A stretch of 64,000 nt of DNA from NCBI GenBank assembly GCA_033675545.1, contig JAWDGP010001431.1, forward strand, positions 15,001-79,000, read 5' to 3'. Positions 48,625 to 61,569 of the stretch are shown piece by piece. Positions within the stretch are counted from its first letter, which is position 1. Every line of letters begins with the position of its first letter. Both the position numbers and the translations under genes were made by a program. The notes beneath the pieces were generated by a model. That model made no database searches. It was not told the DNA's origin and was given only the letters and a program-made list of their open reading frames with translations. Origin of the DNA: Elysia crispata (lineage: Eukaryota; Mollusca; Gastropoda; Plakobranchidae).

Positions 48625-51600
48625 ATTATATCTCTTTTAAACGTACTCGTGTACGGATCACGTGTAAAACCTCGAGTCATAATAAATGACGCTTCTAATT
48701 CTTTTTAAACTAGCTAAGAGTTAACATCACATGGCTTTATCAGGGTAACAGTCTTATAAAAAATACAACTCCTGTTGTGTAACTTTTCACCTGTCAATCT
48801 CTCTCTTGCTTTATTATTTCGTATTATCTCTTTTTAATAACACAACGTCAATCTTAACTCTAGTTCAAAGTCTCTTTTTTATAATCGAAATATATAAAAT
48901 TGACGAGAGATAATTTTCGAGTCTAACTTCCATTCCAAGCCAATGCGCTTGCCATGCATTTTTTAAAAACATTTTAAGAGATAAAGCACAAACAAAAACA
49001 AAACTAAAAAGGGAACTTGTCTCTCTTATCCTGAAGTACAAGTATTCTGCACGGTTGTTCAACACCATTGCAGTAATCTGTTATCATAAACGCACACTCT
49101 CCAAAAAAATTTGCAACAATCTCAACTTTTAAAGTTGGCCGAGTGGGCATTTGACCTCTGCCTTTTCTAGAACCTATCCTTGCAGGCACATTGTTATGAA
49201 CGTGCCAAAGATCAGCTGCTTCAAAACTTTGCTAATGCTTCAATCATTCCTTTTGAAAGCTCTATGGGTTTGGAAAAAGTAGGCATGCTACCAATTTCAC
49301 ATCTCTTCTACATGTTGTATGATTGAACTGTGAAGTCAAACCTTAGCAGAGTGAGTTCACAGCCAACTCCCGCTAGCTCGTCTCAAGACTCATAACCTCC
49401 CACAGCTTAATATCCGATCAAGATACAGTCGATTGTTTTCCGTGTTTCTTGTTTGAGGCTAAATAGTGGTTCTATATTGGATCAAGAGGCAAAACGTCTA
49501 ATGAAGAAGGTACTGCATCCACGACGCTTTCCCTTGTATCAAACAGAATTTGAAAAGAGTAGTAGCCGATCCTAAAATTCTATTATCTCAGGATCATCGA
49601 GGTTGGACTTAGGTATAACGAGGAAAAAAATGTAATTTCCATCCGCAACTATTTTTAGAAGATGAGAAGACACCAGCTCTTGGTTGGGCGCTACACTCCG
49701 CTAGCTTACGGCTGTTTTACAGCAGTCTTCTGCGACTGGTGGGGAACCACTCAGGAAGCTCCATGAAGCAGAAAATTTTCGTTTATCTGTCTTGAGTGTA
49801 GGTGTGTTGGTATGTCTGTGAGAGGAGAAGTGGAATGGAGGCAGCAACTTTTTAAATTTCTGGTTTTATCTGTTTTGATATCTTAATATTAAAGAACCAC
49901 GCCAATGTACACTATAAAAATAATGATATAATTTTAAAATATTTACGTTACCAGTATACGGTTTAACGGCGGTGTCACATTTATTGTACACACATTTCTC
50001 ACCAAATGTGATACTATTATCTTTTGCACCAATCAAATATAAAAAAAAAAAATTACAGATCGAAGTTCTGAACCTATCAGTGCACGATTGCCCTGCACTT
50101 AGTGGTACCATATGTGAACTATGAATCTCGATTCCAAAAAAAAAAAAGTGGTAAAAGATCGTTTCATCGAGACACACCTGTGTGGAGTTAAATCCTATTC
50201 GAATCCTAAAGCTATACTCTCCATCCTCCTCTTCTTAGTGTGAATGATAGAAAAGTTTTTTTCTTCCTCCTTTTATTTTGGTCCATTGTCACAAAGTAGA
50301 CCAGTTCGAAACGCCTGTCCATAGAGTCTGAGTAGAGCCAGATGAAGCATGTTTATGATATGTTACTTATACGCCAGAACGATGTCATGTTACCCATAGA
50401 TCTGCTGGATGTGTATTAACTCAGTGGCCACGCCGACCAGCTCAGATGGCATTCGCCTGATGTCCATACAAGACGCCTTATGATTTTTCCCATTGGCGAC
50501 ATTGTAGTTGCTTCGTGCATGTACATTTGCCCCTGAGTTATTGTATCGTTTCACTGAACCACCGCGGTATTAAATAGACAATGTAGCTTAGTTTATAAAA
50601 TCAGTTTTTTTCAGTGGAGTTCTAACGGTCTTCTATAGCATCGATGCTGTTGACAGAGTTGTGAACTCCTCTTCTATTGATTTTGCCGAGACAAGTGTAA
50701 TGGATTCAGGAAGAATCGACGTTGTCGGTGGATTTGTATCAATCAATGGATTTCATTCTCAACTAACTGCTCCAAAACCACTGGATAAACAGTGATGAAA
50801 TTTACTTAATTTTAATCTGCCAAGATCAGTGTCCCACGCTGTACAACAAGTTTAAAGAAAAGTAGTAGATCTAGTCTAAAAACGCTCTTGAAATTTCGTT
50901 TCATTTTTACTGTAACTAATTCATAAAAAAATTGTTTTGCCAAATTTGTAATGCTGAACCAAAAAACTTTTGAAGGCTGCTCACAGTGGTTTATGACTTT
51001 CAAAGCTGATGAAGTGAAAAAAAATTAAAACATTAAACGAAAGTTGACGTTCTCTGGCAATATACCGTTCTGAGCAGGAAATTAGTAGTGATTTGATTGG
51101 TCAGTACTAAGGACAGCTGCCATCGTCACCTTTTCCTCCGGAGCAGTTGTTGCCAATGTAAACATCACTTTTGCTTCTTTTGAACGCGTTTTATACTTCT
51201 ATGCTGTTTTATATTTTAAATATGGATCAGATCGACCGATTGTCAATTAGGAACCGTCGAACTATTCTTGTTAAGCCATTCTATGAACTTGCTTACCATT
51301 ATTTATCTTGTATGAGTTATAAGCGAGCAGGTTGTGACTTTATCTAGAATAAATATAAGCTTAAGCAATCCGGGGGGACCCAATTAATTTAAGAAAAACC
51401 CGGAGCGTTACAATGTTTTTCTCTGTATTGTTGTCTGAACAGTTGCAAGTTTATACTATGTGTTGGAGAGCACTTTTTCACCACATCAGGTCGAGCACTA
51501 CATTTATCTGTAATGGGTCATCAAAATCACATTATGGTCTCGGTGGAGAGATTAACTGAAAGAGAGCTGCCTGAAAGATTGCACCCAAATTTAGTTAACT

Positions 51601-51695
51601 TTTTCGCTGGAAAATTCTCCTTCATTTAAAGAATATCTTCATGACAACGTAAGAAGAGTTCTATTGTCCCAAGGTTTTATACATTTTAAAACTGT
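48625..51695. other. Intergenic DNA, no gene recognised
   Basis: Unique AT-rich sequence. Minus-strand open frames at 49004-49189 and 49866-50177 and others lack splice sites in good context or recognisable motifs. Confidence 0.45.
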
Positions 51696-51700
51696 ACTAT

Positions 51701-51840
<140 letters not shown>

Positions 51841-52104
51841 TTATTGTTGTAAATCGAGCTTATTTTGGTAAAGTTTGCGTTTTTTCAATGCTGTTGTCTT
51901 CCCCACCTTCAGTCATACAGGCCTCCTAACCTACCGTTGCCGTCATTGTAGATGTACAGGTCTCTCAAGACAAAGTTTCTCCGAATAAATCTGAAGTGGT
52001 CTCTGCTAATACAGATTCCTTGCGTGGAGCTCTTCTTGTGCATGATAGTATTTGGTATTATCTGATTCTATCAGAGCAAAAATACTTTTCGTATCAATGT
52101 GTGG

Positions 52105-52530
52105 GTTGAGATGCACTTTTCAAGGTATCTTTGCTGTCAGAGGATATTTACTGACTCGCCTAGCATTGTTGCTGGCAGCGAATAATTATTACTATATTGG
52201 TCCTTTAAAATGATGCTTTCGAGAGAGTTGCACTTGTCGCACTAGTATTATTACTGCCAACGGAGCTGTACTGGTACCATAATCATCGTACCAATACTGT
52301 CAGAAAGCTGCATTTGTCACTTTAGTATGGATGCTATACTTGGAGATGTACTGATTCTTTATTGCGCAATTGATTTCCGTAAAGATGCACTCGTCACTTA
52401 AGCATTATTGCTGCCAGTGGATAGCTGTACTGTTAATGCTGTCAATGAGGATGTACGGGAGGTGCACGAATTCCTAAAAGTTTCAATGCACTACTTGTCA
52501 TTTATTATAGATGCTTTCAGTGGGGTTCTT
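52105..52530. repeat. Degenerate tandem repeat of about 78 bp
   Basis: Words of the form ttgcacttgtcrcttwagta with attattgctgcca and gagctgtactg recur at about 52227, 52307 and 52384, with weaker copies near 52110 and 52484. Copies are strongly diverged. Confidence 0.45.
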
Positions 52531-52787
52531 AATACATCGCTCAATATCATTTATATCGATTGATCTGTTTTTAATACTTATGCCCTGTATTGTTTCATAT
52601 CAGTAACGATGTTTTCAAGACTCTTCAGAAAATATAATGATTTCAACATAACATAAAATATTGCCATTATCTCGGTAAGAGAGCCAAGTGATAAGATTTA
52701 CCAGAACAAAAACATACTGTTTTGAACACACATGGTTAATGGAAAAGTAATATCATGACTGTCATTTTTGTCCTGATAAGTGAAAAA

Positions 52788-52893
52788 AAGAAGATATCGT
52801 AATCGTAAACTGTAGTGATGAAGCAAAAAAAAAAAAGAAAAAAAGAAGAAAATATCGTAATCGTAAACTGTGGTGATGAAGCAAAAAAAAAAA
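52788..52893. repeat. Tandem duplication of about 58 bp
   Basis: Two copies of atatcgtaatcgtaaactgt followed by gtgatgaagc and an A-run; they differ mainly in A-run length. Just upstream of the secreted-protein promoter. Confidence 0.8.
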
Positions 52894-53110
52894 AAAAAGG
52901 AAAAGAAAAAGAATAATGCATGAACGATATTTATCCTTTCCATACAGGATATTTAGGTCAACAAAACAGGCATTAGTGAAATAAAAAAAAAGGAGGAAAA
53001 AATACAAATATGTTTTGACTCAGAACGCTACCTTATCCAAACTACAGACAGGCAAAGGTCAAAATGGTTTATCATCAGTTATCAACATGGTGGCCCAGAT
53101 TGACGAGCAC

Positions 53111-53119
53111 TATATATAA
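53111..53119 (+). promoter_or_regulatory. TATA box of the secreted repeat-protein gene
   Basis: TATATATAA lies 139 bp upstream of the ATG at 53258. Transcription would start near 53140-53145, giving a 5' UTR of about 115 nt with no upstream ATG seen. A strong TATA box fits a tissue-restricted, highly expressed gene. Confidence 0.6.
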
Positions 53120-53257
53120 CACCTGGCCCTTGACACTGCCTTCCTGCACCAGGTCAAAGAAGACAGCTCCTCTGCAGACTGAGGCAGTGGGACCAAAAGG
53201 AGGAACCATCTACAGGACCTGCTCACCTTAACAAAGCTAAAGAAAAGTTAAAACAAA

Positions 53258-56200
53258 ATGAAGCAACAAGCTTTCCTTTTGCTCCTGGGTAAGCAATATT
53301 TTGAATTACTTAATTCATAAATCTCTACGACTAAACTTCCAAAGCTTTATAAATAGATAATGCTTATTTATTATTAGACGCTGGAAGAATATCTTGGAAA
53401 ACATAATTGTTATTTTGTCCTGTTTTCAGCCTTTGAAATTAAGTTTTAAACACCGAGATGTGCAAAATAGTAAGACGGTAATCTAATCAATTTTTTCTAC
53501 ACTTCGTTATAATGTATTTTTTGACGCAGAAAATGCTTGTTTTTTTGTTGTTGTTTTTTTTTTTTTTTTGTTCGAGAAAATGGCATGAAATTATAGTGCA
53601 AAGTTTATACGTCTCCTTCATTAGAAACGGGATTTTTGATAACATAATATATCTCAACTCATTATTTGCTTCTCTCAACTGCATTTTTTTCCCATAAAAT
53701 TCTCTATTGTCTTGGCAAACCGAATTCTTTTTATGTCATGAACATCCTCCTCATTCTCTTCTTTAAGTCAAGAAAAAAAGTATATTCACCTGCTTCGCAC
53801 TGGCATCTAGGGATTCAAATGCAAATCAAACCATGGCACATAAGATAGACATTATAGTGAATGTTTTTAAAGAAAATTGTAAATAGATTTGAATTTTATA
53901 ACACCAGTTAATTATTCTCATTAGCAGGATTGTCTAATTCTTCAGATTGGGCATTTTGAAAGTTCAGTGTTTTGTATATTGATAATCGGAACTCAGTAGG
54001 TATGCATGATTTATCTTGACAGTTGTTGCGCTATGCGCTCAAGCCGTGTTCAGCAAACGATCATGCGACATTGATAGGTGCAATAAACAGAGCAGAATAG
54101 ATCGCGCCAAAGATAAAGCAAAGAAATGTGATATCGCTCTGCAATGGCGAAAATGTCTGGAAGATATGATGCCAAGATGCAACTTACGATCGCAGGATTT
54201 CCCCCAAGCTCTCGATGTGGCTCAAGCAAATGCCTGCTATGACTCTTCTGGTAAGTTGGCTCCTAATCTAAGGCTAAATATTTTACTTCCGAATTGCGAG
54301 ATTTGAAGTTCGAATCATGGTCACTTTAAGATCATTGAATTCTTTTTTTAAAAACTCAATGAGTAGCCAGCTCCTGCCAGTGGGAAGTCCTTACATTCCC
54401 AAGTAAAACGCGGTGTAACAGCAAGAGTGCTTTGACCTCAAATGTATATAATTATGTTGTTAGTGACCCTTCGGGCCTCTTTAGGATCTCTCCATGTGAA
54501 TTTTTGTAGTTTAAAAAAAAATAACGAATAACTAGCTTTCAGTGGTAACATTCAGTTGAAAAAAGTATAAGAAAATTATAATGGTAAACAGAAACGGGTG
54601 TAATATCAAGAACTCAACATTTATTCATCTACCTTTGAAGGAAGCATAATCCAGTTCCTACAAAAGAATACAAGAAAGGAATGTTATGTGGACTCACATT
54701 AGAACTCATTACTTTAACAATACTTTAGTTTGTTTTGCTACAGTTATTCTTTTTTAGATTGGTTTCAACAGCATTAGGGAAATGTATATCGAAATAATTA
54801 CAAGTATAAAACGCTTAATTTAATAATGTATATCATATTGCAAGTAAGCACAAAAGCTTATATTGTTTCATCTCCTCACAGCCAAAACGTGCAAAGATAA
54901 GATTGATGACTGTGACAAACAGAAAGCTATCGAGAAAACCTCAGACTACACCAAGAAGTGCAAGTTGGCCAAGAAATGGCGCAGCTGCCTGGAAGGTCTG
55001 ATGGCAGAATGCAACCTCCAGGCATCTAGTTTCCCCTTTGAGCTGGCCGCAGCTGAGTCAGCAAACTGCTACCGAACTCCTGGTGAGAAAATACTAGAGC
55101 CCTACACCCACGCATACTGCTTCTCACCCTTATTGTCTACACGAAGCTTTATTTGCATGCAATACAAAAACCAGCTATTATTTCAGCGCCTTTTCCCAAT
55201 TTTGTTTAGCACCACTTCAAGCATCAACATCGACAAGTGCTCAGAGGAAGAGCTTTGAACCTTTGAAATCATTTCCAAGAACAGGAATTATTTATCTTTT
55301 GAAGTGAACTTGTACTTCTCGTTTTTTCACACAATTTTGGCATAAGATAAAATGTTATAATTTATGAACTTGTTTTGATTTTATTTTTACTTTCTTACCC
55401 TTTGTAATTATTAAGAAAAGACTACTAAACATTTGCGATATTTTTAATGTACGAAGATTTATGAAAAATGCAAAAGGCGCTAGTTAACTTTTTTCCTCAT
55501 CAATCAACGACCTGGATCTGCTGTCTCACTTTCCGATTCTTCCCCAACAGCTAGACCCAAACCCGCCAAAACCTGTGACGACTGGATCAAAAGCTGCAAC
55601 ACCCAATCAAAAATTGACGATGCAAACAAATATTCTAAAAGGTGCCATTTGGCCAGGCAGTGGCGGAGCTGTCTGGAAGATCTGATGGGCACCTGCAACC
55701 TTCACTCTTCTGACTTCCCCATGCCGCTAGCCAGGGCAGAGGCGACTAACTGCTACGGTCACGCAGGTAAAAGCCGCCGCGGTGATGCAGCTCACTTCTA
55801 TGTGAAGTCCTCAGAATCATTTTTTTTTTCGACTAAAACATTTTGGAGCTTCAGTCCTTGCTCTCCATCCCTGTCTTAGGATTTTCTCGTCCATCTCTCT
55901 GTCTTGTGGGTGTCTTCCGAGCGCCTTCATTTCTTAATTATCAATTTAAGCTCTCGGTGTGATAGACATTCAATCGAAACTAAGGTCGTTTAAAAATAAG
56001 AGAAAAGGTATGATCAAAGCCATTTTCGTTACACTGACCCATGCCAGGGCACTGGCACTGATAATTTTAAACATTTGAAGCGATTAAAAAGAAAATTAAC
56101 ATTGTGCCAGTGCAGGTGAGTTCAGTTTTGATAATACACATTTAACATAAAATCTTAACAATTGATTTTAATTTATGGAAAACAGTACATAAAAGTAAGA

Positions 56201-58560
56201 TTTAGGTTTTCTGTTTTTAAAAAAATGGAGACGTATGATCTGATTCAGATCACGCTGCAAACCTTCAGTGGTCGTCAACTTGACAAGTTCTTTGAATGTG
56301 TTTAGTTCAAAGGAACGCGGACACCGTCATCTCTTGTCTATGCCGATTTTCCTTCAAGGATAGCAGTTCTTTAAACTAAGAGAAATATACTATTTACGTT
56401 GAATATTGAGTTAGATTATAATAAATTACTTTTAGCGAAAACATATTATATTTCGCAAGTATAAAATGTCATTGAAAGTGAATGTCAAAATTTTTTTTGA
56501 CTCTCTAACATCGTGTTCCTTTAATCTATCATATTATTTCGCTCTTAACTAATTTATTAATTTCTCTTAAATCTAGATGATGACGATGTTGATGGTGCCC
56601 ATTCTGATGTTGACGATGATGTCTATGGTGATGATGATGACGATGATGATGATGATGGTAATGTCCCAGCTAATCCTACCGCTGCCCCTGCTGATGTTAA
56701 GGATGTCCCTGCTGATAATGGTGATACCCCTTCTGATGCAACTGATACCCCTGCTAATGCTGCTGATGTCCCTGCTGATGCTACCAGTGCCCCTGCTGAT
56801 GTTAAGGATGCACCTGCTGATGCTGATGCCCCTACCGATAGTGGTGATGCCCCTACTGATACTGGTGATGATACCGATACTCCTGCTGATAACAGTGATA
56901 CTCCTGCTGATAGCGATGATGCCCCTGCTGATTCTACTGATGCCCCTGCCGACGGTGGTGATGTCCCTGCTGATGATGGTGGCGCTCCCGCTGATGCTGC
57001 TGATGCCCCTGCAGCTGCTGATGTCCCTGCTGACGGTGATGATGCCCCTGCTGATGCTGGTGCTGCCCCTGCTGATGATGACGATGCTCCAGCTGATGCT
57101 GGTGATGCCCCTGCTGATGATGCTGATGCCCCTGCTGACGGTGGTGCTGCCCCTGCCCCTGCTGATGCCCCTGCTGATGGTGACGATGCTCCTGCTGGCG
57201 GTGCCGATGCTGGTGCTGCCCCTGCTGATGGTGACGATGCTCCTGCTGATGCGCCTGCTGACGGTGGAGATGCCCCTGCAGCTGCTGATGTCCCTGCTGA
57301 CGGTGATGATGCCCCTGCTGATGGTGCCGATGCCCCTGATGATGCTGGTGCTGCCCCTGCTGATGGTGACGATGCTCCCGCTGATGCTGGTGATGCCCCT
57401 GCCCCTGCTGACGGTGGTGCTGCTCCTGCCGATGCTGGTGCTGCCCCTGCTGATGGTGACGATGCTCCTGCTGATGCGCCTGCTGACGGTGGAGATGCCC
57501 CTGCAGCTGCTGATGTCCCTGCTGACGGTGATAATGCCCCTGCTGATGGTGCCGATGCCCCTGCTGATGCTGGTGATGCCCCTGCTGATGCCCCTGCTGA
57601 TGGTGACGATGCTCCTGCTGACGGTGATGATGCTCCTGCTGATGGTGCCGATGCCCCTGCTGATGCTGGTGCTGCCCCTGCTGGTGGTGACGATGCCCCT
57701 GCTGATGCTGGTGATGCCCCTGCTGATGCCCCTGCTGATGGTGACGATGCTCCTGCTGACGGTGATGATGCTCCTGCTGATGGTGCCGATGCCCCTGCTG
57801 ATGCTGGTGCTGCCCCTGCAGATGATGGTGCTGCCCCTGCTGATGATGGTGCTGCACCTGCTGATGGTGCCGATGCTCCTACTGATGGTGGTGATGCCCC
57901 TGCTGATGATGCCGGTGCCCCTGCTGATGCTGCTGATGCCCCAGCTGATAGCGATGACAGCACGGACAGTATGTTTGAAGAATTACTAACACATGATTAG
58001 ATGGATCACCTTTTCTTATTTTCATTCCTGTTTATAAAGAACGGTTATAATAGTGTCTTGATATCTTTGTAAACTATCAAAGGTGAAAGTAGACCAAAAA
58101 ATTTCCAATGCGTATTTGGTGCCTACATATGCGGGAAGACTGATCAAACAGTGCTAAGTTGACATCTGTCTGTCAGGCGTTTTAAAGTAGCACACTTTAT
58201 GTAACATGATTTTCTCATCTCTTTTAGTTTATCTTTGCTGTATTGAATCAAGCCTCAAGAAGAATTTACATGGTTTCCTGAAGGGTTAGAAAATAGATCA
58301 ATACAGCCAAGCAAATGTTCCATTTTACCATTTCTACTCTCACATACCTATTCGCTTTAGGTATTAGCCCTCAGTGTGCAGATAGCATCACGCAATGCAG
58401 CAAGGAAGACGCTGTCACTGCTGCGGAGCAAGACGACAAGTGTGGTCTCGTCCTTGAGTGGAGAACTTGTCTAGAGGCTCTAATGGATGACCCGTGTAAT
58501 CTGAAGTCAGATGACTTCCCAACAAGTCTGGCCAGCGCTGAGAGTACCAATTCCTGTTGA
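53258..58560 (+). CDS. Secreted four-module cysteine protein with a long Asp/Ala/Pro/Gly repeat domain
   Basis: Coding exons: 53258-53288, 54023-54250, 54882-55082, 55551-55766, 56577-57968, 58361-58560. Every intron is GT-AG and phase 1; total 2268 nt, 755 residues. Exon 1 and the start of exon 2 give a signal peptide (MKQQAFLLLLVVALCAQA). Exons 2, 3, 4 and 6 each carry one module of about 60 residues: six cysteines spaced C-x(4-6)-C-x(14-15)-C-x8-C-x(7-8)-C-x(18-19)-C, with a W-R-x-C-L-E-x-[LM]-M core, then C-N-L and F-P. Exon 5 adds 464 residues: an Asp run, then DAPADG-type repeats, extremely acidic, with no Met or Cys. No membrane helix follows the signal. The modules look alpha-helical with three disulfides. 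I do not recognise the family. An extracellular, calcium-binding or matrix role is only inference. Confidence 0.8.
56670..57950 (+). repeat. Coding minisatellite in exon 5 of the secreted-protein gene
   Basis: Repeats of gatgcccctgctgatggt-like units (15 or 18 nt: DAPAD or DAPADG) fill the exon. Larger blocks are duplicated: a segment at about 57233 recurs about 234 bp on, and one at about 57560 recurs about 141 bp on. All steps are multiples of three, so the GAT/GCC frame is kept. The Met-Leu-rich frame starting at the same position and the antisense Ser-Ala-Gly and His-Gln frames are shadows of the repeat. Confidence 0.9.
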
Positions 58561-58772
58561 AGCGGTCAGTGAAAGCGTTCATGAAGTTATTTGGTTTTTG
58601 ATTGAAGATCATCTACACTTGTCTAGCTTGTTCGAGCTTTTTTGAACTCCTGAAAGGGTGGTAGTGTTTGGGAGGGGAAGTTGGAATCAGCCCGTGATAT
58701 ACGCTAAATCACTGCATGAAAACTGAGCAAGCCATCAAGAGACAAAAATTTATAATTCATCGCAGGCTGTTA

Positions 58773-58861
58773 GTATTGACGGCGATATAACGTTGAGAAG
58801 CTTGTTAGTCACTTAGGGTCGATGAGAAGTGGACATCTCAATACCGCTTAGAGAGGAAGTG
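58773..58861. repeat. 89-bp repeat, copy 1
   Basis: Differs from 60506-60594 at two positions (both A here, G there), 97.8% identity. Begins gtattga and contains tcaatac at 58838-58844, with gatg/catc (58821-58837) nested inside, so an RNA hairpin is possible. It lies downstream of the stop codon, in a predicted 3' UTR intron. Confidence 0.9.
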
Positions 58862-59580
58862 GAAGGGTGTTTAGCCTACTAGAAAACAGCTGGAGTTTTA
58901 TTAAAAAGGTGGTATCTACTGTCGGGCGAAATAAGGTTTCGATACTATTATAAAGTTTGAAACACGGCGAGCATTTCTATCTGTCTCTCGCGTCGATATT
59001 TTATCAAATAACGAAGTTATACGGGTTTTTTGTTTAGTATATCCAATTGAATTTCACAAAGATCTTCAAATATCTCTAAAAAAAAAAAAAAGGAGTAAAC
59101 ACTGCCAAGATGGATATATGTTCTTTTACGTAAAAGCTACTTACAGTGTGAGTCAACTGAATGGTACGCTAAAGAGCAGACGGTGCTGGGCATGAGAAAG
59201 CTTGGTGCCTAGAACGGTGGTCTGACTAGCAGGGGGGCAGTCTGTTCCAGACTGGTCCATCTGGTGGTCAAGTCGGTCTCATCTAACCAGCCCATTCTTA
59301 TCTTGACGGAAAGCCTTCGTCACCATATAACATTTTGAGAGTGAATTTGGGGAATCAAATAATTAGTAAATATGCAAACTAGAGTGTACGTTAAAAGGTG
59401 ATCACCTGCCTGAATACATGGAAGAGATTAATTTTTTTTTTGCCAGTCACAATGTAAGAAACGTTTTTTGAAAACATCATTTTTTTCCTCTTTAAAATAT
59501 ACCAAGAGACGGTTCTAAGTGTTTTTAAAAGCTTTTTTTTAATCATATTTAGATTTGCTCTTTTCTTTTTCCTTCTTCAG

Positions 59581-59618
59581 GTGTGCGATAGTCTCGGCAT
59601 CAATAAATCATTACAAAG
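59581..59618 (+). other. Predicted 38-nt 3' UTR exon of the secreted-protein gene
   Basis: A very strong pyrimidine tract and acceptor (tttttccttcttcag to 59580) and a consensus donor (aaag, then gtgagt from 59619) bound 38 nt. The exon contains no continuation of the coding frame because the stop is in exon 6. The matching donor after the stop would be gcg/gtcagt at 58564/58565, which is weak. Confidence 0.4.
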
Positions 59619-59798
59619 GTGAGTACAATGCAAGTTCAAGTACATTATTTCCACAAAAAAAATTAATGATTTATGACCTTTTGAATAATTAAGAAACAAA
59701 AACAAAAACAAAACGTAGTACCCATATTGGTGGTGGATTGTCAGCAATGTGGAAACAGTTCTCTAGAATAATAGTCAGAGAGATGGAAGAAGAAGAAG

Positions 59799-60110
<312 letters not shown>

Positions 60111-60196
60111 TTTTAGTATTAGGAAGAAAAGAAGGAGAAGCGGCTTTTGATGTGCTAATAATATCAATTTCTTTTAAGTTTTTATTTTAATTCCAG

Positions 60197-60315
60197 GACT
60201 TTTTTTCACCAGGATGTTCTATCGTCCACTAACAATTCGCGAGTGCTGTGAATGAAGACTTTGACAAATTGTTCACAATACAGTAGCAGAAACAATAAAG
60301 TTATTTTTTTTTAAA
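60197..60315 (+). other. Predicted last (non-coding) exon and poly(A) signal
   Basis: The acceptor tttattttaattccag ends at 60196. AATAAA is at 60294-60299, followed by a T-rich stretch. This would end the secreted-protein transcript, with the trinucleotide array in the preceding intron. Confidence 0.4.
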
Positions 60316-60505
60316 CTTTTCTTGTGGACTTTTATCTTATTCATATTCGACACATTTAAGATTTGAGTGGCTTCATTACTCTACATACAGCACAAAATTA
60401 GAACCTACTCCGTAGAAATGATAGCAAATGTGAAGACTAAGGCTTTATTCACAATGTACTTAAAATTGTGAGTAATTGTCACCATGAAACGTATAGACAA
60501 TTCGT

Positions 60506-60594
60506 GTATTGACGGCGATATAACGTTGAGAGGCTTGTTAGTCACTTAGGGTCGATGGGAAGTGGACATCTCAATACCGCTTAGAGAGGAAGTG
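60506..60594. repeat. 89-bp repeat, copy 2
   Basis: Near-identical to 58773-58861, in the same orientation. Identity stops sharply at both ends. No target duplication was seen. Confidence 0.9.
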
Positions 60595-60661
60595 ATTCCT
60601 TATAGGTAGAGATGATCAAAAGCTTTATAGACGTCATTCCACTGTTGTCCGACGTCTAGAG

Positions 60662-60834
60662 CACGAGTGTCCAAACTTTGTTTGTAAAGAGGGACAGATT
60701 TGGTGACTTGAAAATGTGTTGCGGCTGACCATTCACCCTATCATTCTTTGAACCTTTCATGTTTAATAATTATTGATTTTATGGCAGAGGCTACGGGCCA
60801 GTGTAACACAAGGACCGAACTTGGGACATGCCTT
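60662..60834. mobile_element. hAT-type MITE, 173 bp, with 8-bp target duplication
   Basis: GTCTAGAG flanks the element perfectly at 60654-60661 and 60835-60842. The left end reads CACGAGTGTCCAAACTTTG and the right end, reverse-complemented, AAGGCATGTCCCAAGTTCG: 13 of 19 positions match. Eight-base duplications and imperfect short terminal repeats with a tgtcc-aa-tt core fit non-autonomous hAT elements. No coding capacity. Confidence 0.7.
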
Positions 60835-60842
60835 GTCTAGAG

Positions 60843-61560
60843 GAAGTGAAAACTAAAAAAAAGCATTCAACACAGAATAATCGATGCGGAGAGACTCACA
60901 CATGATTCCTCCACCCTGACAGCAGTCATTATCCCTTGCAGTATACTTATAAATGTGAAAACGAGAGAAAGTTTCGGTTATATTTTAGATTTGCAACAAG
61001 TCAGAACGGCATCTTCAGATTTTGAATGAGGTGTACATCTGAACTGCCATCCTACTTCGACAAACCATATGTTTTTTAATAAGCGGCGATGCCGAAGTGG
61101 AATTTGGCTCGTTAAAACAACTCTGTTCATGTACAATTGAATGTAGTAGTGCACTATCACGGCTATGAAGGAAACACCTGGCCCCCGCCACTACATTTAT
61201 TTCTTCCTCCCGTTCGCTCCACCTGCCAGTTAGCGATGATGATTTCAGTGCCGTTCTTTCCAGCTCTTCTACATTTCCCTCCAATTCTACAGCAAACACA
61301 GTTTGTGAAGGTCAAAAAATATTATTCTGATTGTTCTTAAGAGCAAACAGACCTGGAATACAAGTGAAACCGTCATTGGCTCTGAATCATAGGAGCAGAG
61401 TGGAGATTATTAAAATTTTGTGGAACATAAGACTCCAAAGTTTGTTTTGGTCAGTACGTACTCCTATAGCCGCCAAATTTTGACATTTAAAAGTTAATAT
61501 TTATAAGGACAATTAACACATCAAATAAAGATACATAAAGCTTTAATTGAGATGAATACT
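60843..61560. other. Spacer, no gene recognised
   Basis: Minus-strand open frames at 60978-61160 and 61015-61299 lack splice or motif support. Confidence 0.35.
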
Positions 61561-61563
61561 GAA

Positions 61564-61569
61564 TTTATT
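61564..61569 (-). promoter_or_regulatory. Possible poly(A) signal on the minus strand
   Basis: AATAAA in minus orientation, 222 bp after the stop codon of the candidate exon at 61791-62194. Confidence 0.3.

Noticed and set aside
52698-53007. Phe-rich minus-strand frames
   Set aside because: Arise from A-runs in a tandem duplication; no other coding evidence.
56577-57989. Met/Leu-rich 470-codon plus-strand frame and antisense Ser-Ala-Gly and His-Gln frames
   Set aside because: Shadow frames of the DAPADG-coding exon; the true frame agrees in phase with exons on both sides and has acidic, signal-peptide-led context.
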